A stretch of DNA of 64,000 nt, taken from contig NZ_CM001558.1 in assembly GCF_000281895.1 (NCBI RefSeq), forward strand, positions 2,050,556-2,114,555. Direction: 5' to 3'. Source of the DNA: Pseudomonas fluorescens Q2-87 (GTDB lineage: Bacteria > Pseudomonadota > Gammaproteobacteria > Pseudomonadales > Pseudomonadaceae). Both the position numbers and the translations under genes were made by a program. Positions 56,106 to 64,000 of this stretch are shown here, one piece after another; position 1 is the stretch's first letter; each line of letters begins with the position of its first letter. The notes under the pieces are model-generated. The model saw nothing but the letters and a program-made list of their open reading frames with translations. It had not been told where the DNA came from and made no database searches.

Positions 56106-57197
56106 ATGGATGCTTCGCAAACTGCAACCGCCGCCGATCAGGGCCGCCGGGTATTCCTGAAAAAATCGCTGGTGGTCTCGGCCGCTGCCGCCACCTTGGG
56201 CAACTTGCCAGGGCTCGCTCAAGCCGAGCCTCTGAGCCAGCGTTACCCGGACCCGCTGGTCAATATCCTCGACCCCAGCTTCATGGACTTGCGCATTTTC
56301 AACGCCAGCGTGGAGAAGCTCGCCACCGGCCTGCGCTGGGCGGAAGGGCCGGTGTGGATAGGCGACGGTCGATACTTGTTGGTCAGTGATATTCCCAACA
56401 ACCGCATCGTGCGCTGGGATGAAGTGACGGGCAGCCTGTCGGTCTACCGTGAGAATTCCAACTTCTCCAACGGCATGTGCCGCGATCGCCAGGGGCGATT
56501 GCTGGTGTGTGAAGGCTCTACCACTACGAGCGAAGGCCGGCGCATCACCCGCACCGAACACAACGGCACCCTGACCGTGCTGGCGGACAGTTTCGAGGGC
56601 AAGCCGTTTAACTCACCCAACGACATCGTCTGCAAGCGGGACGGTTCGGTCTGGTTCACCGACCCACCGTTCCAGACCGGCAACAACTATGAAGGGCACA
56701 AGATCGCGCCTACCCAACCCCACGCGGTGTACCGCATCGATGGTGAAACCGGCAAAGTCACCCGGGTAATCGACGACCTGGCGGGGCCGAACGGGCTGTG
56801 TTTCTCCCCGGACGAGAAAATCCTCTACGTGGTTGAAGGTCGCGCCAAGCCCAACCGCCTGGTCTGGGCGATCACAGTCAAGGACGACGGCACCCTGGGC
56901 GAACGGCGCAAGCACATCGAAGGCCTGGACTACGCCGCCCTCGACGGCATCAAGTGCGATGAAAGCGGCAATCTCTGGTGCGGCTGGGGCGGCAACGGCG
57001 ACCCCAAGGCCGACCTGGAAAAACTCGACGGCGTGCGGGTGTTCAATCCGGAAGGCAAGGCCATCGGGCACATTTCCCTGCCGGAGCGTTGCCCGAACAT
57101 CTGTTTCGGCGGCAGGGAAGGCAACCGGCTGTTCATGGCCAGCAGCCACTCGCTGTATTCGCTGTTCGTCAATACCCGCGGGGCGACGTTCGCCTGA
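56106..57197 (+). CDS. SMP-30/gluconolactonase family protein, Tat-exported
   Basis: 363 residues. Twin-arginine signal GRRVFLKKSLVVSAAAA with Arg14-Arg15 and probable cleavage after AQA (residue 40), so it is exported folded. The six-bladed propeller shows the family repeats WAEGPVWIGDGRYLLVSDI, the metal-site segment FNSPNDIVCKRDGSVWFTDP, and LDGIKCDESGNLWCG. Likely lactonase activity on sugar lactones in the periplasm. ACGGAG precedes the ATG. The convergent LacI-type gene and the sugar cluster beyond suggest related substrates. Confidence 0.9.
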   Translation: MDASQTATAADQGRRVFLKKSLVVSAAAATLGNLPGLAQAEPLSQRYPDPLVNILDPSFMDLRIFNASVEKLATGLRWAEGPVWIGDGRYLLVSDIPNNRIVRWDEVTGSLSVYRENSNFSNGMCRDRQGRLLVCEGSTTTSEGRRITRTEHNGTLTVLADSFEGKPFNSPNDIVCKRDGSVWFTDPPFQTGNNYEGHKIAPTQPHAVYRIDGETGKVTRVIDDLAGPNGLCFSPDEKILYVVEGRAKPNRLVWAITVKDDGTLGERRKHIEGLDYAALDGIKCDESGNLWCGWGGNGDPKADLEKLDGVRVFNPEGKAIGHISLPERCPNICFGGREGNRLFMASSHSLYSLFVNTRGATFA

Positions 57198-57210
57198 GTG
57201 CAGGTATCGC

Positions 57211-57240
57211 TGTGGCAAGGGAGCCATTTCCCTTGCCACA
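57211..57240. terminator. Hairpin between convergent lactonase and LacI genes
   Basis: TGTGGCAAGGGA / TCCCTTGCCACA is a perfect 12-bp stem with a 6-nt loop, with no clear T run. It may be a bidirectional terminator or a minimal REP-derived element. Confidence 0.55.
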
Positions 57241-57253
57241 GGTGCGGTTACTG

Positions 57254-58261
57254 TTAACGGCCCGGCAGCGCCGTACTGCCCCGCACCGTCAACTCAAACG
57301 GCAGCAACACATGCCGCTCGGCAATCGGCTTCTTCTCGATCAGCGCAATCAGCATCTGCACCGCTATTTGGCCAAACGCTTCGGCAGGTTGCGAAATGGT
57401 GGTCAGGGGCGGGTCGCAATACGCGGCGAAGGGGATGTCATCAAAACCTACCAGGGAAATATCCTCGGGCACCCGCAGGCCCATCTGCTTGATGCGCTTG
57501 AGCGCACCGATGGCCATTTCATCGTTTTCACAGAACAGCGCGCTGGGGCGGTCGGCCAGTTCCAGCATGGCGCCGGCGCCCTCGTACCCGGCCTTCAACG
57601 TGAAATCGCCATGGCAGATCAAACCCGGGTCGAGCGCAATGCCGGCCTGCTCCAGGGCTTGCTGATAACCGGCGACACGGTCCAGGGTCAGCGGGCTGCT
57701 GCGGGGCCCCTTGATGATACCGATGCGCCGGTGACCAAGGCCGATCAGGTGCTCGGTCATGGCTTGGGCGGCGGCTTGGTTGTCGAGGCTGATGGTCGGG
57801 AAGGGCGCGTCTTTGACCACTTCACAAGCATTGACCAGCGGCAGGGAATCGACACCCGGGGGGAGCGATTGGAAAGGATCGCTGGCGCGCAGCTGGATCA
57901 CTCCGTCGGCCTGATGGGCGTAGACCAGGGCAGCGAACTCGCGCTCGATCTGCTCCCGGCCCTGGGTGTCGCATAGCAGCAATCGATAACCCGCCGCCTG
58001 CGCGGCCTGCTGCGCGCCACTGATGACCCGGGCGAAAAACGTGTTGGCGATGGCCGGCACCAGAATCACCAGGTTGCCGGTCCGGCGGGAGCGAAACTGC
58101 ACCGCCATCAGGTTGGGTCGATAACCGGCCTGTTCCACCGCCGCATTGACCTTGTCCCGCGTCTCGGGAAGCACCCGTTCGGGCGACTTCAGCGTTCTGG
58201 ACACCGTGGCCACCGAAACCCCCGCGAGCCGGGCCACTTCACGAATGTTGGACAAAATCAC
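57254..58261 (-). CDS. LacI-family transcriptional repressor of the adjacent sugar cluster
   Basis: 335 residues. N-terminal helix-turn-helix VARLAGVSVATVSRTLK (about 9-25) and hinge, then a periplasmic-binding-protein-like effector domain (about 60-330; FCENDEMAIGALKRIKQMG and SLVGFDDIPFAAYCDPPLT are standard). The start may be the GTG at 58261 or the TTG at 58255 (MSNIREVARLAG), which has GAGG five bases upstream and gives the commoner N-terminus. It is divergent from the Gfo/Idh gene, whose promoter carries a matching palindrome (58378-58395). Confidence 0.93.
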   Translation of the reverse strand: MILSNIREVARLAGVSVATVSRTLKSPERVLPETRDKVNAAVEQAGYRPNLMAVQFRSRRTGNLVILVPAIANTFFARVISGAQQAAQAAGYRLLLCDTQGREQIEREFAALVYAHQADGVIQLRASDPFQSLPPGVDSLPLVNACEVVKDAPFPTISLDNQAAAQAMTEHLIGLGHRRIGIIKGPRSSPLTLDRVAGYQQALEQAGIALDPGLICHGDFTLKAGYEGAGAMLELADRPSALFCENDEMAIGALKRIKQMGLRVPEDISLVGFDDIPFAAYCDPPLTTISQPAEAFGQIAVQMLIALIEKKPIAERHVLLPFELTVRGSTALPGR

Positions 58262-58340
58262 CTCAGCAAACAGGGGTACGGCTGGGGAGCTTACCGCAGG
58301 TTGGGCGCGTTACAAATGTCCAGGCGTGAACCCTTTGGGT

Positions 58341-58369
58341 TTGACACGCCGGAAAACTGAGCCTAGATT
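58341..58369 (+). promoter_or_regulatory. Sigma70-type promoter of the sugar cluster
   Basis: TTGACA (58341-58346), a 17-nt spacer, and TAGATT (58364-58369). A perfect -35 and a fair -10; the expected start point, around 58376, lies at the edge of the LacI-type operator. Confidence 0.7.
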
Positions 58370-58377
58370 TCCGCCAT

Positions 58378-58395
58378 GATGTAACCGGTTACATC
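58378..58395. promoter_or_regulatory. LacI-type operator palindrome
   Basis: GATGTAACCGGTTACATC is a perfect 18-bp palindrome with the central CG that LacI/GalR proteins intercalate. It covers the predicted transcription start, so binding should block initiation. The LacI-type gene is next door and divergent. Confidence 0.85.
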
Positions 58396-58421
58396 GTCAT
58401 CCTGACGAGAAGAGAAACGCG

Positions 58422-59588
58422 ATGAATCCTGTAGCACCGAAAATAAGAATGGGCTTCGTCGGCGGTGGCGAGGGCGCTTTCATCGGCCAGGCCCACCGCC
58501 AGGCGGCCGGGCTGGACGGCGGTTTCGAGCTGGTGTGCGGCGCGTTCAGCCGCGACGTCCAGAACAATCAGCGAACCGCCGCGACCCTGGGCCTGCCCGC
58601 GTCCCGCTGCTACAGCGACTGGCAGCACCTGCTGGACACCGAAGCGGCGTTGCCGGCGGACCAGCGCATGGAGCTGCTGGTCATCGTCACGCCCAATCAT
58701 CTGCACGCCCCGATAGCCAGCCAGGCGTTGAAGGCCGGTTTCCATGTATTCAGCGAAAAACCTGCGGCGATGAGCCTGCGTGAACTGCTCGCCTTGAAGG
58801 AAGTGGTTCACAGCAGCGACCGGCTCTATGGCTTGGCCCACACGTACCTCGGTTACGCCATGGTCTGGCAGGCCCGGGCCATGGTGCGCTCGGGCGTGAT
58901 CGGTGCGGTGCGCAAAGTGCTGGTGGAATACCCGCAAGGCTGGCTGAGCCAGGACGTCGCTGGCCAAGGCAACAAACAGGCTGGCTGGCGCGACGACCCG
59001 CACCAGTCGGGGCTGGGCGGCTGCATCGGTGACATTGGCACCCATGCGTTTTCCCTGGCCGAATTTGTTGCCGGCCAACCCATCGAGCGGATCTGCGCCG
59101 CGTTGGGCACCCATCTTCCGGGGCGACAGCTGGATGATGATGTGTCGGTACTGTTCCAAATGAGCGACGGGGCCAGTGGCGTGTTGATCGCCAGCCAGGT
59201 CTGCGCCGGCGAAGAGAACCCGCTGAAAATCCGCGTCTATGGCGACAAGGGCGCGCTGGAATGGCGCCAGGAAGAACCGGCGAGCTTGATCCACCGCGCC
59301 CTCGACCAGCCCATGCGCATCCTGCGATCCGGAGTCGGCCAGCCGTGGCTGTGCGAGGCCGCGACCCAGCGCATGCGCCTGCCGGCGGGGCATCCTGAAG
59401 GGTATTTGGAGGCGATGGCCAATCTCTACGGCGATTTCGCCCGCGCCATTCGCGGCGATGTCCACGGCCACGAAGTCCCGGGGGTACCCGGTATCGACGT
59501 CGGCCTGCGGGGCATGGCGTTCATCGAAGCCGCCATCGCCAACCACCGCGGCAACGCCAAATGGACCGAACTGGTCTGCACCGCATGA
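58422..59588 (+). CDS. Gfo/Idh/MocA-family oxidoreductase
   Basis: 388 residues. Rossmann NAD(P) loop GFVGGGEGAFIG (11-22), the catalytic-lysine motif SEKPAA (Lys113), and the C-terminal alpha/beta domain with GGCIGDIGTHAF (Asp204 and His208 are the usual catalytic acid/base positions). Such enzymes oxidise a sugar, inositol or sugar-acid hydroxyl group. It is the first gene downstream of the LacI-controlled promoter; AGAAGAGA precedes the ATG, and 17 nt separate it from the next gene. Confidence 0.92.
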   Translation: MNPVAPKIRMGFVGGGEGAFIGQAHRQAAGLDGGFELVCGAFSRDVQNNQRTAATLGLPASRCYSDWQHLLDTEAALPADQRMELLVIVTPNHLHAPIASQALKAGFHVFSEKPAAMSLRELLALKEVVHSSDRLYGLAHTYLGYAMVWQARAMVRSGVIGAVRKVLVEYPQGWLSQDVAGQGNKQAGWRDDPHQSGLGGCIGDIGTHAFSLAEFVAGQPIERICAALGTHLPGRQLDDDVSVLFQMSDGASGVLIASQVCAGEENPLKIRVYGDKGALEWRQEEPASLIHRALDQPMRILRSGVGQPWLCEAATQRMRLPAGHPEGYLEAMANLYGDFARAIRGDVHGHEVPGVPGIDVGLRGMAFIEAAIANHRGNAKWTELVCTA

Positions 59589-59605
59589 ATCCGGAGAGCC
59601 TTGTA

Positions 59606-60682
59606 ATGTCCAGCCCTCAAACCCCGACGGGCCTGCGCGGCCCGGGTATTTTCCTGGCGCAGTTCATGTCCGCCGAAGCGCCGTTCGACACCCTGGCCAA
59701 CATCGCCCAGTGGGCCGCCTCGCAAGGCTACAAAGCGGTGCAATTGCCAACGTCGGGCACGCAGTACATCGACCTGGCCCGGGCCGCCGAGAGCCAGGAT
59801 TATTGCGACGAACTCAAGGCTACTTGCGCGCAATTCGGCGTTGAGATCAGTGAGCTGTCGACGCACCTGCAAGGCCAGTTGGTAGCGGTGCACCCGGCGT
59901 TCGACGCGCTGTTCGACGACTTTGCCCCGTCGCATGTGCGTGGCCAGCCCGAGGCGCGGACCGAGTGGGCGATCGAGCAATTGAAACTCGCCGCCCGCGC
60001 CAGCCAACGCTTGGGCCTCAAGGCGCACGCGACGTTTTCCGGTGCGCTGCTGTGGCCGTACATGTACCCTTGGCCGCAACGCCCCAACGGTCTCGTTGAG
60101 CAAGGATTTGCCGAACTGGCCCGTCGCTGGTTGCCGATTCTGAATGCCTTCGATGCGGCTGGCGTGGACCTGTGCTACGAAATCCACCCCGGCGAAGACC
60201 TGCACGACGGCGCCTCGTTCGAACGTTTCCTGGAAGCCGTCGACCATCATCCGCGGGCGGCGATTCTCTACGATCCCAGCCATTTGCTGCTGCAACAGAT
60301 GGATTACCTGGGCTTCATCGACCGCTACCACGAGCGCATCCGCATGTTTCACGTCAAGGACGCCGAGTTCCGCCCGGATGCCCGTTCCGGGGTGTACGGC
60401 GGATACCAGGGCTGGGTCGATCGCCCTGGCCGGTTCCGCTCCCTGGGCGATGGCCAGATCGATTTCAAATCGATTTTCAGCAAGCTGACGCAATACGACT
60501 TCAGCGGTTGGGCGGTCTTGGAATGGGAATGCTGCCTGAAGGATTCGCAGCAAGGCGCCGCGCAAGGCGCCGCGTTCATCCAGCGGCACATGATCAACAA
60601 GACCCGCAAGGCGTTCGACGATTTTGCCGGGGTGACGGCGGATGAAGACTCCAATCGCCGGTTGTTGGGTCTGTCGAGATAA
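59606..60682 (+). CDS. Sugar phosphate isomerase/epimerase family TIM-barrel protein
   Basis: 358 residues. Xylose-isomerase-like barrel; probable metal ligands lie in CYEIHPGEDLHDG (Glu), LYDPSHLLLQQMD (Asp, His) and FHVKDAEFRPDA (His, Asp). Relatives include IolE, IolI and Hyi. The ATG at 59606 has GGAG at good distance; another ATG at 59585 overlaps the upstream stop as ATGA and would add seven residues. It probably acts on the product of the preceding dehydrogenase. Confidence 0.88.
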   Translation: MSSPQTPTGLRGPGIFLAQFMSAEAPFDTLANIAQWAASQGYKAVQLPTSGTQYIDLARAAESQDYCDELKATCAQFGVEISELSTHLQGQLVAVHPAFDALFDDFAPSHVRGQPEARTEWAIEQLKLAARASQRLGLKAHATFSGALLWPYMYPWPQRPNGLVEQGFAELARRWLPILNAFDAAGVDLCYEIHPGEDLHDGASFERFLEAVDHHPRAAILYDPSHLLLQQMDYLGFIDRYHERIRMFHVKDAEFRPDARSGVYGGYQGWVDRPGRFRSLGDGQIDFKSIFSKLTQYDFSGWAVLEWECCLKDSQQGAAQGAAFIQRHMINKTRKAFDDFAGVTADEDSNRRLLGLSR

Positions 60683-60745
60683 CCGGCCCGACACATAAGC
60701 AGCATTTGGTTTTAACAAGAACAACAAATAAAAACGGTGACGGCC

Positions 60746-61978
60746 ATGAGCCCAATGTATGCGCGCTTGAGCGTGATGATGTTCCTGCAATTCTTCATCT
60801 GGGGTGGCTGGTTCGTCACCCTCGGTACTTTTCTTTCCAGCACCCTGGGAGCCAGCGGCGGGCAGGTCGGGATGGCGTTTGCCACCCAGTCGTGGGGGGC
60901 GATCATCGCGCCATTCGTGATCGGCTTGATCGCCGACCGCTACTTCAACGCCGAGCGCATCCTCGCGGTCCTGCACTTGCTGGGCGCGGTGTTGCTGTTC
61001 CAGCTGTACTCGGCGCCTGATTTCGGCGTGTTCTACCCGTATGTGCTGGCGTACATGGTGGTCTACATGCCAACGCTGGCCCTGGTCAATTCGGTGGCAT
61101 TCCGGCAGATGCGCGACCCGGCGCTGGAGTTCTCCCGCATCCGGGTGTGGGGCACCGTTGGCTGGATCGTCGCCGGCGTGGTCATCAGCTTTGTGTTTGC
61201 CTGGGACTCACGCGAGGCGATCTCCACCGGCGGTTTGCGCAATACCTTCCTCATGGCGGCCATCGCCTCGCTGGTCTTGGGTCTCTACAGCATCACGCTG
61301 CCAGGCACGGCCCCGCTCAAGGACCAGGCGAACGCTGGAGGTATCAAGCAATTGCTGGGGCTGGATGCCTTGGGGCTGTTGAAGGACCGCAGCTACCTGG
61401 TGTTCTTTATCGCCTCGATCCTGATCTGCATTCCCTTGGCGTTCTATTACCAGAATGCCAATCCGTTCCTGGCTGAAACCGGCATGACCAACCCGACAGC
61501 GAAGATGGCCATCGGACAAGTCTCCGAAGTGCTGTTCATGCTGCTGTTGCCGCTGTTCATCCAGCGCTTCGGTATCAAGCGGGCGCTGTTGGTGGGCATG
61601 TTGGCGTGGGCGTTGCGCTACGTGTTATTTGCCTACGGCAATAACGGCGACCTGGCGTTCATGCTGTTCACCGGCATTGCCCTGCATGGCATCTGCTACG
61701 ACTTCTTTTTTGTTTCCGGGCAGATCTACACCGACGCCCAGGCGCCGAAGCATTTGCGCAGCTCGGCCCAGGGGCTGATTACGCTGGCGACTTATGGCTT
61801 GGGGATGCTGATCGGCTTCTGGGTGGCGGGGCAGGTGACCGATCACTTTGTCGCGGCAGGTGGGCATGACTGGCAGAGCATCTGGCTGTTCCCGGCCGGT
61901 TTCGCGTTAGTGGTGTTGGTCTGTTTCCTTTTTACCTTCCGTGGCCAGCAGGCGCTCGTCGTGCCGTCAAAGGCTTGA
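60746..61978 (+). CDS. MFS transporter, nucleoside:H+ symporter (NupG)-like
   Basis: 410 residues with about 12 membrane helices. Family marks include the first helix MMFLQFFIWGGWFVTLGTFL, the loop GLIADRYFNAERIL (MFS motif A) and HGICYDFFFVSGQIYTD, typical of the NupG/XapB and LacY-related Nuc_H_symport family. Such permeases also import glycosides in sugar clusters. The ATG at 60746 is preferred to a GTG three codons earlier. It is the last gene of the cluster, 63 nt after the isomerase. Confidence 0.88.
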   Translation: MSPMYARLSVMMFLQFFIWGGWFVTLGTFLSSTLGASGGQVGMAFATQSWGAIIAPFVIGLIADRYFNAERILAVLHLLGAVLLFQLYSAPDFGVFYPYVLAYMVVYMPTLALVNSVAFRQMRDPALEFSRIRVWGTVGWIVAGVVISFVFAWDSREAISTGGLRNTFLMAAIASLVLGLYSITLPGTAPLKDQANAGGIKQLLGLDALGLLKDRSYLVFFIASILICIPLAFYYQNANPFLAETGMTNPTAKMAIGQVSEVLFMLLLPLFIQRFGIKRALLVGMLAWALRYVLFAYGNNGDLAFMLFTGIALHGICYDFFFVSGQIYTDAQAPKHLRSSAQGLITLATYGLGMLIGFWVAGQVTDHFVAAGGHDWQSIWLFPAGFALVVLVCFLFTFRGQQALVVPSKA

Positions 61979-61996
61979 AGCAGGGCTGGGCGTCAG

Positions 61997-62653
61997 TCAT
62001 TTGTGACTGGCGCTCAGTTTGGTGTAGGTGACTTTCCCGCCTTCATTGGAGTAGCCCTTGTTATCCAAAGTGTAGACGCCGGCCTTGAAATAGAAGTCGT
62101 AGCCCTGCCAGGACTTGTCCAGCATCACCTGTTTGCCACTGTTGCCGATCAGCACCGAGAGCTGGCCTTGCTTGTCCATTTGCAATGTGTACGAGAAGGA
62201 TTTATTCAACGGCACCTTGGGCACGGTATAGATCACCGGGCTTTTCTTGTCCTTGGGTTTGACCCGGTATTCCACGTCGATATTACCGATGCCCTTTTCG
62301 TAGCGGTACACCAGCTTCAACAAGGGCGTCGGTGCATCCTTGGCGTGGATCTGCGCCACGACCACACGGCCTTCCGAAGGCACCTGGTTCACCGACAATT
62401 CGCCCTTGAGCGTGTTGGTGCCGCTGTTGTAGCGCCAATTGCGATGTTTTCCGTCTTTGCTGGTTTCCCGCAGTTCGGAACGCGGGTAGTCGCTGTTACC
62501 GGTATGGGAGCCGGTGACGGGCGCCCAAAAGACGATCCTTTGGCCGTTATTGTCGAAATACTTGTTATTCAAACTCGGCATGGCTTTGGTCGCCACGACC
62601 TGCGCGGGCGTTTGCACCGGCAGGGTAACGCTCCAGACAGTGACGTCAATCAT
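61997..62653 (-). CDS. Polysaccharide lyase family 7 (alginate lyase)
   Basis: 218 residues, a bare PL7 catalytic domain (beta jelly roll). The three active-site strands are YPRSELRET (R-S-E-L-R), VAQIHAKD (Q-I-H) and YDFYFKAGVYTLDN (Y-F-K-A-G-x-Y). Gln-Ile-His favours G-block or mixed specificity in the family. There is no signal peptide, which is unusual for a secreted lyase. GGAGG precedes the ATG. The stop is only 18 nt from the end of the convergent MFS gene. Confidence 0.9.
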   Translation of the reverse strand: MIDVTVWSVTLPVQTPAQVVATKAMPSLNNKYFDNNGQRIVFWAPVTGSHTGNSDYPRSELRETSKDGKHRNWRYNSGTNTLKGELSVNQVPSEGRVVVAQIHAKDAPTPLLKLVYRYEKGIGNIDVEYRVKPKDKKSPVIYTVPKVPLNKSFSYTLQMDKQGQLSVLIGNSGKQVMLDKSWQGYDFYFKAGVYTLDNKGYSNEGGKVTYTKLSASHK

Positions 62654-62901
62654 GATGAAACCTCCAACGGGACCGGCCGTTATCTGGCGGCCGTCAAGAC
62701 AAGGAAATTGCCTTCCGTGGCGTGGTTTTCATGCTATCGACGGGAGTCTGTTTCGCTGGAGGCCCAACTGACGGATGGCTCTGCGATGAGCCTCTAGGGC
62801 CCTTGAATGGGCGAGATGACGTTGTGTCTTTTTGTTGCTGATCGGTTAGAGTACGCGCCGCCCGAGAGATGGATCCCGGGCGTTTATCCATGGAGCCTCA
62901 A

Positions 62902-63237
62902 ATGAATCACTTCAGTAAAGTCGTTGCCGCCACACTGTTGGGCCTGGCCCTGGCGGGTTGCACCGGCGCCCCGATGAAAACCCAGCAATACGACAGCAGC
63001 CAATACACCGTTGTCGGCCACAGCGAAGCGTCGGCCACCGGCCTGATGCTGTTCGGCTTGATCCCGATCCGTCAGAACAGCCGTTTCGTGCGCGCCCAGA
63101 CCGCAGCGATCCAGGCCAAGGGCGGTGACGCCATGATCAACACCCAAGTCCAGGAAAACTGGTTCTGGGCCTGGGTCCTGAGCGGTTACACCACCTCGGT
63201 GTCCGGTGATGTGATCAAGCTGAAGAACGTTCAGTAA
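62902..63237 (+). CDS. Small putative lipoprotein
   Basis: 111 residues. Lipobox LALAGC with lipidated Cys20; Thr follows, so outer-membrane sorting is expected. The mature part is short, with GLIPIRQNSRFVRAQ and a W-rich patch (ENWFWAWVLSGYT), resembling TRL-like lipoproteins. The start ATG at 62902 has GGAG eight bases upstream; upstream ATGs at 62890 and earlier are weaker. A hairpin (63249-63268) follows. Confidence 0.78.
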   Translation: MNHFSKVVAATLLGLALAGCTGAPMKTQQYDSSQYTVVGHSEASATGLMLFGLIPIRQNSRFVRAQTAAIQAKGGDAMINTQVQENWFWAWVLSGYTTSVSGDVIKLKNVQ

Positions 63238-63248
63238 GCAGTGCCGTA

Positions 63249-63268
63249 CAGGTAAGTAAGCTTACCTG
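63249..63268 (+). terminator. Hairpin after the lipoprotein gene
   Basis: CAGGTAAG-TAAG-CTTACCTG, an 8-bp perfect stem 12 nt past the stop codon, with no T run; it abuts the REP pair. Confidence 0.4.
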
Positions 63269-63357
63269 TGGCGAGGGAGCTTGCTCCCGCTGGGCTGCGT
63301 AGCAGCCCTTTTTATGCGATTGCCGCGCAATCGAGCGGGAGCAAGCTCCCTCGCCAC
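63268..63357. repeat. REP inverted pair, GTGGCGAGGGAGC family
   Basis: GTGGCGAGGGAGCTTGCTCC and exact inverse GGAGCAAGCTCCCTCGCCAC in the convergent gap before the lactate permease gene. Confidence 0.92.
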
Positions 63358-63372
63358 CACAGCCAATCCTGG

Positions 63373-64000
63373 CTAACGTCCTCCCACCACCATATGACTG
63401 AACGGCGCCACATACGCCTGCAACGTCACCAGCCCGCCCACCAGAATCGCCAGCACCACCGAGTGGAAAAACACGTAGCGCAGGATTTCCCCTTCGTGGC
63501 CGTACCAGCGTGTCGCGGTTGAAGCGACCACGATCGACTGGGCATCGACCATCTTGCCCATGACCCCGCCGGAACTGTTCGCCGCCGCCATCAGCACCGG
63601 ACTGATTCCCAACTGTTCCGCCGTGACCCGTTGCAAGCCACCGAATAGCACGTTCGACGCCGTGTCCGATCCGGTCAGCGCCACGCCGAGCCAGCCCAGA
63701 AGAGTGCCGAACATCGGGTAGAAAATGCCCGTCGCGGCAAAGGCCAGGCCCATGGTGGCGTCCAGTCCCGAATAACGCGTGAGAAACCCCAACGCCAGCA
63801 TCGCCACGATGGTGATCAGCGAGTAGCGCACCACCCAGAGTGTTCGCAGGTACTGGCGCAGCAGTTGCGGGATCGAATAACCCATCAGCAAGCCGCCGAG
63901 AACGGCCGCCAGGAAGATGCCGCTGCCGGTCGCGGTGAACCAATTGAACTTGTAAATCGCCTCTTCGGTTTTAGGCTGAGGCACCACCGGCGGGACCTTT
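63373..64000 (-). CDS. lldP: L-lactate permease, C-terminal part
   Basis: About 209 codons to the stop at 63373; the frame stays open to the right edge, so only the C-terminal third of a protein of roughly 560 residues is present. The helices match the LctP/LldP family, including [20 protein letters not shown] and [20 protein letters not shown], the conserved transport-core motifs. Proton-coupled lactate/glycolate uptake. Its usual partners (lldD, lldR) would lie to the right. Confidence 0.93.
   Translation of the reverse strand, partial: KVPPVVPQPKTEEAIYKFNWFTATGSGIFLAAVLGGLLMGYSIPQLLRQYLRTLWVVRYSLITIVAMLALGFLTRYSGLDATMGLAFAATGIFYPMFGTLLGWLGVALTGSDTASNVLFGGLQRVTAEQLGISPVLMAAANSSGGVMGKMVDAQSIVVASTATRWYGHEGEILRYVFFHSVVLAILVGGLVTLQAYVAPFSHMVVGGR

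Noticed and set aside
61990..62012. GCGTCAGTCA/TGACTGGCGC hairpin as a terminator between the MFS and PL7 genes
   Set aside because: It includes the last codons of the PL7 gene, has a wobble pair and no T run on either strand.

Overview
The window is a piece of a Pseudomonas chromosome, most likely of the P. fluorescens complex. The evidence is a fused nuoCD inside a 13-gene nuo operon, a 441-residue isocitrate lyase, side-by-side monomeric (idh) and homodimeric (icd) isocitrate dehydrogenases, the Pseudomonas tusDCBE cluster, high GC content, and many REP/BIME palindromes of the TGTGGGAGCGGGCTTGCTCGCGA type. Almost all of it is chromosomal backbone. No insertion sequence, prophage, CRISPR array, rRNA or tRNA was seen.

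Layout. 1-157: 3' end of a hydroxypyruvate-isomerase-like gene. 158-611: REP DNA and the nuo terminator. 612-15560 (minus): nuoA-N, respiratory complex I, with a good Fur-box match upstream of nuoA. 16397-17722 (minus): aceA, with a palindrome upstream that fits the RccR operator. 18214-24706 (minus): a secretin-N-like protein, a GNAT protein, roxA, purB, hflD, mnmA and a NudJ-type Nudix hydrolase; the last four (nudJ-mnmA-hflD-purB) keep the enterobacterial order. 24906-25784: an AT-richer orphan gene. 26266-30230: divergent idh/icd. 30309-36499: cspD, clpS, clpA, infA, bpt, aat and trxB, which brings the whole bacterial N-degron pathway (two aminoacyl transferases, the adaptor and the unfoldase) into one locus. 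36818-44427 (plus): ftsK, lolA, rarA, crcB, serS, cysG. 44551-48718 (minus): glutathionyl-hydroquinone reductase, a TrpD2/YbiB-like protein, tusE-B-C-D, and two small proteins of unknown role.

48861-64000 is the more variable part: two small lipoproteins, a second GNAT, gamma-glutamyltranspeptidase, a cysteine hydrolase, a CAP-domain protein, a DMT exporter, an orphan RsbRD_N histidine kinase, a Tat-exported SMP-30-type lactonase, a LacI-type repressor divergent from a three-gene sugar cluster (Gfo/Idh/MocA dehydrogenase, TIM-barrel isomerase, NupG-like MFS permease), a short PL7 alginate lyase, and the C-terminal part of L-lactate permease running off the right edge.

Themes. Central carbon flux at isocitrate is represented by aceA, idh and icd in 14 kb. 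Respiration (nuo), regulated proteolysis (ClpAP/ClpS/Aat/Bpt) and tRNA thiolation (mnmA plus tusDCBE) are also covered. The most promising less-described element is the LacI-controlled sugar cluster at 57254-61978: its promoter carries a perfect 18-bp operator at the expected transcription start, and its substrate cannot be read from the sequence.
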